From the NCBI GenBank assembly GCA_027186245.1, contig CP114482.1, positions 24,447,209-24,511,208 on the forward strand: a stretch of 64,000 bases of DNA. Direction: 5' to 3'. The stretch comes from Coriaria nepalensis. Its lineage: Eukaryota; Streptophyta; Magnoliopsida; Cucurbitales; Coriariaceae. Position 1 is the stretch's first letter. The number at the start of each line of letters is the position of its first letter. Below are positions 52,301 to 62,592 of the stretch, in pieces. The translations under genes were made by a program, and so were the position numbers. A model generated the notes under the pieces. The model saw nothing but the letters and a program-made list of their open reading frames with translations. It did no database searches and was not told the DNA's origin.

Positions 52301-55300
52301 AGTTACGCACGAAAGTCATGTTTAAAGGCCGAATTTCGTTCGAAGTGATTTAGAATGAGTTATGGACTAATTGAGACGCAAAAATATGACTTGAACGCTA
52401 AAAAATGCAGAGTTGCCATCAATAGATCAATTGCAAGTTATGCACCAAAGTCGCGTGTTAATTGCAAAAAGAGAATTGGTTCGAAGTGCCTTCAAACAAT
52501 TTAATGATTGAAAAGACTGAGTGATATGCTTTTTAATGCTAAAATAATGCATTGTTGTCTTCAACAGATGAATTGCAAGTTATGTAAGAAAATAATGTTT
52601 GAAGGGCGAAAATAGAATTCGGTCGAATTAATTTAGAATGATTTAATGACTAAAAGAGACTCAATGACATGACTTTAAGGCTAAACAAATGCATTGTTGC
52701 CTTCAATAGATCAACTGCAAGTTACGCACGAAAGTCATGTTTAAAGGCCGAATTTCGTTCGAAGTGATTTAGAATGATTTACTGACTAAAAGAGACGCAA
52801 AAATATGACTTGAACGCTAAAAAAGGCATAGTTGCCATCAATAGATCAATTGCAAGTTATGCACGAAAGTCGCGTTTTAAATGCAAAAAGAGAATTGGTT
52901 CGAAGTGCCTTCAAACAATTTAATGATTGAAAAGACTGAGTGATATGCTTTTTAATGCTAAAATAATGCATTTTTGTCTTCAATAGATTAATTACAAGTT
53001 ATGCAAGAAAATAATATTTGAAGGGCGAAAATAGAATTCGTTCGAACTAATTTAGAATGATTTAATGACTAGAAGAGACTCAGTGACATGACTTTAAGGC
53101 TAAACAAATGTATTGTTGCCTATAATAGATCAACTGCAAGTTATGCACGAAAGTCATGTTTAAATGCCGAATTTCATACGAAGTGATTTAGAATGATTTA
53201 CTGACTAAAAGAGACGCAAAAATATGGCTTGAACGCTAAAAAATGCAGAGTTGCCATCAATAGATCAATTGCAAGTTATGCACCAAAGTCGCGTTTTAAA
53301 TGCAAAAAGAGAATTGGTTCGAAGTGCCTTCAAACAATTTAATGATTGAAAAGACTGAGTGATATGCTTTTTAATGCTAAAATAACGCATTGTTGTCTTC
53401 AACAGATGAATTGCAAGTTATGTAAGAAAATAATGTTTGAAGGGCGAAAATAGAATTCGGTCGAATTAATTTAGAATGATTTAATGACTAAAAGAGACTC
53501 AATGACATGCCTTTAAGGCTAAACAAATTCATTGTTGCCTATAATAGATCAACTGCAAGTTATGCATGAAAGTCATGTTTAATTGCCGAATTTCGTACGA
53601 AGTGATTTAGAATGATTTACTGACAAAAAAAGATGCAAAAATATAACTTTAAAGCTAAAAAAATGCATAGTTGCCATCAATAGATCAATTGAAAATTATG
53701 CATGAAGATGGCGTTCTAAATGGAAAAAAAGAATTGGTTCGAAGTGCCTTCAAACAATTTAATGATTGAAAAGACTGAGTGATATGCTTTTTAATGCTAA
53801 AATAAGGCATTGTTGTCTTCAATAGATTAATTACGAGTTATGTAAGAAAATAATATTTGAAGGGTGAAAATAGAATTCGTTCGAACTAATTTAGAATGAT
53901 TTAATGACTAGAAGAGACTCAGTGACATGACTTTAAGGCTAAACAAATGCATTGTTGCCTATAATAGATCAACTGCAAGTTATGCATGAAAGTCAAGTTT
54001 AACTGCCGAATTTCGTACGAAGTGATTTAGAATGATATACTGACTAAAAAAGATGCAAAAATATGACTTTAAAGCTAAAAAATTGCATAGTTGCCATCAA
54101 TAGATCAATCGCAAATTATGCATGAAGATGGCGTTCTAAATGCAAAAAGAGAATTGGTTCGAAGTGCCTTAAAACAATTTAATGATTGAAAAGACTGAGT
54201 GATATGCTTTTTAATGCTAAAATAATGCATTGTTGTCTTCAATAGATTAATTACCGGTTATGTAAGAAAATAATATTTGATGGGCGAAAATAGAATTCGT
54301 TCGAACTAATTTAGAATGATTTAATGACTAGAAGAGACTCAGTGACATGACTTCAAGGCTAAACAAATGCATTGTTGCCTATAATAGATCAACTGCAAGT
54401 TACGCACGAAAGTCATGTTTAAAGGCCGAATTTCATACGAAGTGATTTAGAATGATTTACGGACTAAAAAAGATGCAAAAATATAACTTTAAAGCTAAAA
54501 AAATGCATAGTTGCCATCAATAGATCAATTGCAAGTTATGCACGAAAGACGCGTTTTAAATGCAAAAAGAGAATTGGTTCGAAGTGCCTTCAAACAATTT
54601 AATGATTGAAAAGACTGAGTGATATGCTTTTTAATGCTAAAATAATGCATTGTTGTCTTCAATAGATTAATTACCGGTTATGTAAGAAAATAATATTTGA
54701 AGGGCGAAAATAGAATTCGTTCGAACAAATTTAGAATGATTTAATGACTAGAAGAGACTCAGTGACATGACTTTAAGGCTAAACAAATGCATTGTTGCCT
54801 TCAATAGATCAACTGCAAGTTACGCACGAAAGTCATGTTTAAATGCTGAATTTCATACGAAGTGATTTAGAATGATTTACTGACTAAAAGAAACGCAAAA
54901 ATATGACTTGAATGCTAAAAAATGCATAGTTGCCATCAATAGATCAATTGCAAGTTATGCACGAAAGTCGCGTTTTAAATGCAAAAAGAGAATTGGTTCG
55001 AAGTGCCTTCAAACAATTTAATGATTGAAAAGACTGAGTGATATGCTTTTTAATGCTAAAATAATGCATTGTTGTCTTCAATAGATTAATTACACGTTAT
55101 GTAAGAAAATAATATTCGAAGGGCGAAAATAGAATTCGTTCGAACTAATTTAGAATGATTTAATGACCAGAAGAGACTCAGTGACATGACTTCAAGGCTA
55201 AACAAATGCATTGTTGCCTATAATAGATCAACTGCAAGTTATGCACGAAAGTCATGTTTAAATGCCGAATTTCATACGAAGTGATTTAGAATGATTTACT

Positions 55301-57225
55301 GACTAAAAGAGACGCAAAAATATGGCTTGAACGCTAAAAAATGCAGAGTTGCCATCAATAGATCAATTGCAAGTTATGCACCAAAGTCGCGTTTTAAATG
55401 CAAAAAGAGAATTTGTTCGAAGTGCCTTCAAACAATTTAATGATTGAAAAGACTGAGTAATATGCTTTTTAATGCTAAAATAATGCATTGTTATCTTCCA
55501 TAGATTAATTACAAGTTATGTAAGAAAATAATATTTGAAGGGTGAAAATAGAATTCGTTCGAACTAATTTAGAATGATTTAATGACTAGAAGAGACTCAG
55601 TGACATGACTTTAAGGCTAAACAAATGCATTGTTGCCTTCAATAGATCAACTGCAAGTTACGCACGAAAGTCATGTTTAAAGGCCGAATTTCATTCGAAG
55701 TGATTTCGAATGATTTACTGACTAGAAGAGATGCAAAAATATGACTTCAACTCTAAAAAAAGCATAGTTGCCATCAATAGATCAATTGCAAGTTATGCAC
55801 GAAAGTCGCGTTTTAATTGCAAAAAGAGAATTGGTTCGAAGTGCCTTCAAACAATTTAATGATTGAAAAGACTGAGTGATATGCTTTTTAATGCTAAAAT
55901 AATGCATTGTTGTCTTCAGTAGATTAATTACCGGTTATGTAAGAAAATAATATTTGAAGGGCGAAAATAGAATTCGTTCGAACAAATTTAGAATGATTTA
56001 ATGACTAGAAGAGACTCAGTGACATGACTTTAAGGCTAAACAAATGCATTGTTGCCTATAATTGATCAACTGCAAGTTATGCACGAAAGTCATGTTTAAA
56101 TGCTGAATTTCATACGAAGTGATTTAGAATGATTTACTGACTAAAAGAGACGCAAAAATATGACTTGAACGCTAAAAAATGTATAGTTGCCATCAATAGA
56201 TCAATTGCAAGTTATGCACGAAAGTCGCGTTTTAAATGCAAAAAGAGAATTGGTTCGAAGTGCGTTCAAACAACTTAATGATTGAGAAGACTGAGTGATA
56301 TGCTTTCTAATGCTAAAATAATGCATTGTTGTCTTCAATAGACTAATTACAAGTTATGTAAGAAAATAAAATTTGAAGGGCGAAAATAGATTTCGTTCGA
56401 ACTAATTTAGAATGATTTAATGACTAGAAGAGACTCAGTGACATGAATTTAAGGCTAAAGAAATGCATTGTTCCCTATAATAGATCAACTGCAAGTTATG
56501 CATGAAAGTCATGTTTCAATGCCGAATTTCATACGAAGTGATTTAGAATGATTTACTGACTAAAAGAGACGCAAAAATATGACTTAAACGCTAAAAAATG
56601 CATAGTTGCCATCAATAGATCAATTGCAAGTTATGCACGAAAGTCGCGTTTTCAATGCAAAAAGAGAATTGGTTCGAAGTGCCTTCAAACAATTTAATGA
56701 TTGAGAAGACTGAGCGATATGCTTTCTAATGCTAAAATAATGCATTGTTGTCTTCAATAGAGTAATTACAAGTTATGTAAGAAAATAAAATTTGAAGGGC
56801 GAAAATAGATTTCGTTCCAACTAATTTAGAATGATTTAATGACTTGAAGAGACTCAGTGACATGACTTCAAGGCTAAACAAATGCATTGTTGCCTATAAT
56901 AGATCAACTGCAAGTTACGCACGAAAGTCATGTTTAAAGGCCGAATTTCGTTCGAAGTGATTTAGAATGATTTACTGAACAAAAGAGACGCAAAAATATG
57001 ACTTCAACGCTAAAAAAGGCATACTTGCCATCAATAGATCAATTGCAAGTTATGCACGAAAGTCGCATTTTAAATGCAAAAGGAGAATTGGTTCGAAGTG
57101 CCTTCAAACAATTTAATGATTGAAAAGACTGAGTGATATGCTTTTTAATGCTAAAATAACGCATTGTTGCCTTCAACAGATTAATTGCAAGTTATGTAAG
57201 AAAATAATGTTTGAAGGGCGAAAAT
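52300..57225 (+). repeat. Second copy of the 36.8-43.8 kb domain, lacking one 15-mer
   Basis: Marker order matches 36.8-43.8 kb: gagttatggactaattg (52359) and gtcgcgtgtt, then atttttgtc, then actttaaagct A variants (53708, 54128), then ttaccggttatg, acacgttatg, ttatcttccatag (about 55490, compare 42080), gcgttcaaacaactt (56262, compare 42852) and gaacaaaag (about 56978). The 2099-bp unit is present once instead of twice. Divergence begins near 57225, where gaactctttcgaac replaces gaattcggtcgaat. Offsets run from 15511 bp at the left to 13410 bp at the right; the difference of 2101 bp matches loss or non-gain of one 15-mer. Confidence 0.83.
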
Positions 57226-58985
57226 AGAACTCTTTCGAACTAATTTAGAATGAATTAATGACTGGAAGAGACTCAGTGATATGAATTTAAGGCTAAAGAA
57301 ATGCATTGTTCCCTATAATAGATCAACTGCAAGTTATGCACGAAAGTCATGTTTAAATGCCGAATTTCATACGAAGTGATTTAGAATGATTTACTGACTA
57401 AAAGAGACGCTAAAATATGGCTTGCATGCTAAAAAATGCAGAGTTGCCATCAATAGATCAATTGCAAGTTATGCACGAAAGTCGTGTTTTAAATGCAAAA
57501 AGGGAATTGGCTCGAAGTGCCTTCAAACAATTTATTGATTGAAAAGACTGAGTGATATGCTTTTTAATGCAAAAATAATGCATTGTTGTCTTCAATAGAT
57601 TAATTGCAAGTTATGTAAGAAAATAATGTTTGAAGGGCGAAAATAGAATTCGGTCGAATTAATTTAGAATGATTTAATGACTAAAAGAGACTCAATGACA
57701 TGACTTTAAGGCTAAACAAATGCATTGTTGCCTTCAATAGATCAACTGCAAGTTACGCACGAAAGTCATGTTTAAAGGCCGAATTTCGTTCGAAGTGATT
57801 TAGAATGATTTACGGACTAGAAGAGACGCAAAAATATGACTTCAACTCTAAAAAAGGCATAGTTGCCATCAATAGATCAATTGCAAGTTATGCACGAAAG
57901 ACGCGTTTTTAATGCAAAAAGAGAATTGGTTCGAAGTGCCTTCAAACAATTTAATGATTGAAAAGACTGAGTGATATGCTTTTTAATGCTAAAATAATGC
58001 ATTGTTGTCTTCAATAGATTAATTACAGGTTATGTAAGAAAATAATATTTGAAGGGCGAAAATAGAATTCGTCCGAACAAATTTAGAGTGATTTAATAAC
58101 TAGAAGAGACTCAGTGACATGACTTTAAGGCTAAACAAATGCATTGTTGCCTATAATAGATCAACTGCAAGTTATGCATGAAAGTCAAGTTTAATTGCCG
58201 AATTTCGTACGAAGTGATTTAGAATGATTTACTGACTAAAAAAGATGTAAATATATGACTTTAAAGCTAAAAAAAATGCATAGTTGCCATCAATAGATCA
58301 ATCGCAAATTATGCATGAAGATGGCGTTCTAATGCAAAAAGAGAATTGGTTCGAAGTGCCTTAAAACAATTTAATGATTGAAAAGACTGAGTGATATGCT
58401 TTTTAATGCTAAAATAATGCATTGTTGTCTTCAATAGATTAATTACGAGTTATGTAAGAAAATAATATTTGAAGGGTGAAAATAGAATTCGTTCGAACTA
58501 ATTTAGAATGATTTAATGACTAGAAGAGACTCAGTGACATGACTTTAAGGCTACACAAATGCATTGTTGCCTATAATAGATCAACTGCAAGTTATGCACG
58601 AAAGTCATGTTTAAATGCCGAATTTCGTTCGAAGTGATTTAGAATGATTTACTGACTAAAAGAGACGCAAAAATATGGCTTGAACGCTAAAAAATGCAGA
58701 GTTGCCATCAATAGATCAATTGCAAGTTATGCACGAAAGTCGTGTTTTAAATGCAAAAAGGGAATTGGCTCGAAGTGCCTTCAAACAATTTATTGATTGA
58801 AAAGACTGAGTGATATGCTTTTTAATCCAAAAATAATGCATTGTTGTCTTCAATAGATTAATTGCAAGTTATGTAAGAAAATAATGTTTGAAGGGCGAAA
58901 ATAGAATTCGGTCGAATTAATTTAGAATGATTTAATGACTAAAAGAGACTCAATGACATGACTTTAAGGCTAAACAAATGCATTG
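57226..58985 (+). repeat. Trimers with aaagggaattggctcg A variant
   Basis: The A variant gggaattggctcg with atttattgattg occurs at 57502 and 58760 (1258 bp apart) and again at 63369 (5867 bp after the first). It also carries gtcgtgtttt, a CpG-transition form of gtcgcgtttt. The B monomer starting near 57229 has lost GAATTC (gaactcttt). Between the two lie acgcgtttttaatgc and ttacaggttatg forms that reappear near 63770 and 63890. Confidence 0.83.
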
Positions 58986-61900
58986 TTGCCTATAATTGAT
59001 CAACTGCAAGTTATGCACGAAAGTCATGTTTAAATGCTGAATTTCATACGAAGTGATTTAGAATGATTTACTGACTAAAAGAGACGCAAAAATATGACTT
59101 GAACGCTAAAAAATGCATAGTTGCCATCAATAGATCAATTGCAAGTTATGCACGAAAGTCGCGTTTTAAATGCAAAAAGAGAATTGGTTCGAAGTGCGTT
59201 CAAACAACTTAATGATTGAGAAGACTGAGTGATATGCTTTCTAATGCTAAAATAATGCATTGTTGTCTTCAATAGACTAATTACAAGTTATGTAAGAAAA
59301 TAAAATTTGAAGGGCGAAAATAGATTTCGTTCGAACTAATTTAGTATGATTTAATGACTAGAAGAGACTAAGTGACATGAATTTAAGGCTAAAGAAATGC
59401 ATTGTTCCCTATAATAGATCAACTGCAAGTTATGCATGAAAGTCATGTTTAAATGCCGAATTTCATACGAAGTGATTTAGAATGATTTACTGACTAAAAG
59501 AGACGCAAAAATATGACTTGAACGCTAAAAAATGCATAGTTGCCATCAATAGATCAATTGCAAGTTATGCACGAAAGTCGCGTTTTCAATGCAAAAAGAG
59601 AATTGGTTCGAAGTGCCTTCAAACAATTTAATGATTGAGAAGACTGAGCGATATGCTTTCTAATGCTAAAATAATGCATTGTTGTCTTCAATAGACTAAT
59701 TACAAGTTATGTAAGAAAATAAAATTTGAAGGGCGAAAATAGATTTCGTTCGAACTAATCTAGAATGATTTAATGACTTGAAGAGACTCAGTGACATGAC
59801 TTCAAGGCTAAACAAATGCATTGTTGCCTATAATAGATCAACTGCAAGTTACGCACGAAAGTCATGTTTAAAGGCCGAATTTCGTTCGAAGTGATTTAGA
59901 ATGATTTACTGAACAAAAGAGACGCAAAAATATGACTTCAACGCTAAAAAAGGCATACTTGCCATCAATAGATCAATTGCAAGTTATGCACGAAAGTCGC
60001 ATTTTAAATGCAAAAAGAGAATTGGTTCGAAGTGCCTTCAAACAATTTAATGATTGAAAAGACTGAGTGATATGCTTTTTAATGCTAAAATAACGCATTG
60101 TTGCCTTCAACAGATTAATTGCAAGTTATGTAAGAAAATAATGTTTGAAGGGCGAAAATAGAATTCGGTCGAATTAATTTAGAGTGATTTAATGACTAAA
60201 AGAGACTCAATGACATGACTTTAAGGCTAAACAAATGCATTGTTGCCTTCAATAGATCAACTGCAAGTTACGCACGAAAGTCATGTTTAAAGGCCGAATT
60301 TCGTTCGAAGTGATTTAGAATGATTTACTGAATAAAAGAGACGCAAAAATATGACTTCAACGCTAAAAAAGGCATAGTTGCCATCAATAGATCAATTGCA
60401 AGTTATGCACGAAAGTCGCGTTTTAAATGCAAAAAGAGAATTGGTTCGAAGTGCCTGCAAACAATTTAATGATTGAAAAGACTGAGTGATATGCTTTTTA
60501 ATGCTAAAATAATGCATTGTCGTCTTCAATAGATTAATTACAAGTTATATAAGAAAATAATATTCGAAGGGCGAAAATAGAATTCGTTCGAACTAATTTA
60601 GAATGATTTAATGACTAGAAGAGACTCAGTGACATGACTTCAAGGCTAAACAAATGCATTGTTGCCTATAATAGATCAACTACAAGTTATGCACTAAAGT
60701 CATGTTTTAATGCCGAATTTCATACGAAGTGATTTAGAATGATTTACTGACTAAAAGAGACGCAAAAATATGGCTTGAACGCTAAAAAATGCATAGTTGC
60801 CATCAATAGATCAATTGCAAGTTATGCACCAAAGTCGCGTTTTAAATGCAAAAAGAGAATTGGTTCGAAGTACCTTCAAACAATTTAATGATTGAAAAGA
60901 CTGAGTGATATGCTTTTTAATGCTAAAATAATGCATTGTTGTCTTCAACAGATGAATTGCAAGTTATGTTAGAAAATAATGTTTGAAGGGCGAAAATAGA
61001 ATTCGGTCGAATTAATTTAGAATGATTTAATGACTAAAAGAGACTCAATGACATGACTTTAAGGCTAAACAAATGCATTGTTGCCTTCAATAGATCAACT
61101 GCAAGTTACGCACGAAAGTCATGTTTAAAGGCCGAATTTCGTTCGAAGTGATTTAGAATGATTTACTGACTAGAAGAGACGCAAAAATATGACTTCAACT
61201 CTAAAAAAGGCATAGTTGCCATCAATAGATCAATTGCAAGTTATGCACGAAAGACGCGTTCTAAATGGAAAAAAAGAATTGGTTCGAAGTGCCTTCAAAC
61301 AATTTAATGACTGAAAAGACTGAGTGATATGCTTTTTAATGCTAAAATAATGAATTGTTGTCTTCAATAGATTAATTACAAGTTATGTAAGAAAATAATG
61401 TTTGAAGGGCGGAAATAGAATTCGGTCGAATTAATTTAGAATGATTTAATGACTAAAAGAGACTCAATGACATGACTTTAAGGCTAAACAAATGCATTGT
61501 TGCCTTCAATAGATCAACTGCAAGTTACGCACGAAAGTCATGTTTAAAGGCCGAATTTCGTTCGAAGTGATTTAGAATGATTTACTGACTAAAAGAGACG
61601 CAAAAATATGACTTGAACGCTAAAAAAGGCATAGTTGCCATCAATAGATCAATTGCAAGTTATGCACGAAAGTCGCGTTTTAAATGCAAAAAGAGAATTG
61701 GTTCGAAGTGCCTTCAAAGAATTTAATGATTGAAAAGACTGAGTGATATGCTTTTTAATGCTAAAATAATGCATTGTTGTCTTCAATAGATTAATTACAA
61801 GTTATGTAAGAAAATAATGTTTGAAGGGCAAAAATAGAATTCGTTCGAATTAATTTAGAATGATTTAAAGATTAAAAGAGAGTCAATGACATGACTTTAA

Positions 61901-62585
61901 GGATAAAAAAATGCATTGTTGCCTTCTATAGATCAATTGCAAGTTACGCACGAAAGTCATGTTTAAAGGCCGAATTTCGTTCGAAGTGATTTAGAATGAT
62001 TTACTGACTAAAAAACACGCAAAAATATGACTTCAACGCTTCAAAAGGCATAGTTGCCATCAATAGATCAATTGCAAGTTATGCACGAAAGTCGCGTTTT
62101 AAATGCAAAAAGAGAATTGGTTCGAAGTGCCTTCAAACAATTTAATGATTGAAAAGACTGAGTGATATGCTTTTTAATGCTAAAATAATGCATTGTTGTC
62201 TTCAATAGATTAATTACAAGTTATGTAAGAAAATATTATTTGAAGGGTGAAAATAGAATTCGTTCGAACTAATTTAGAATGATTTAATGACTAGAAGAGA
62301 CTCAGTGACATGACTTTAAGGCTAAACAAATGCATTGTTGCCTATAATAGATCAACTGCAAGTTATGCACGAAAGTCATGTTTAAATGCCGAATTTCATA
62401 CGAAGTGATTTAGAATGATTTACTGACTAAAACAGGCGCAAAAATATGACTTGAACGCTAAAAAATGCATAGTTGCCATCAATAGATCAATTGCAAGTTA
62501 TGCACGAAAGTCGCGTTTTAAATGCAAAAAGAGAATTGGTTCGAAGTGCCTTCAAACAATTTAATGATTGAAAAGACTCAATGAT
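58986..62585 (+). repeat. Patchwork of shifted copies of 42-51 kb sequence
   Basis: Segments match, in order, 42.6-43.9 kb (gcgttcaaacaactt at 59196; ttgaagagac; gaacaaaag), then about 45.6 kb (tgaataaaagagacgc near 60328), then 46.6-48.3 kb (gcctgcaaac at 60453; gggcggaaatag near 61407), then 50.4-51.26 kb (aaaaaacacgc near 62013, aaacaggcgc at 62431, actcaatgatatg at 62577). The intervening parts of the source region are missing, so this is a shortened mosaic. The trimer register is kept throughout. Confidence 0.78.
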
Positions 62586-62592
62586 ATGCTTT
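62582..62592 (+). repeat. Chimeric junction between two parental blocks
   Basis: Left of this 11-bp interval the sequence has gactcaatg, otherwise seen only near 51259. Right of it the sequence has ctttctaatg, agagtaatt and agatttcgttccaac, as near 56722-56820. The shared bases between (atatgcttt) hide the exact exchange point. Both parents are at the same position in monomer B, so the exchange kept the trimer register. Confidence 0.8.
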
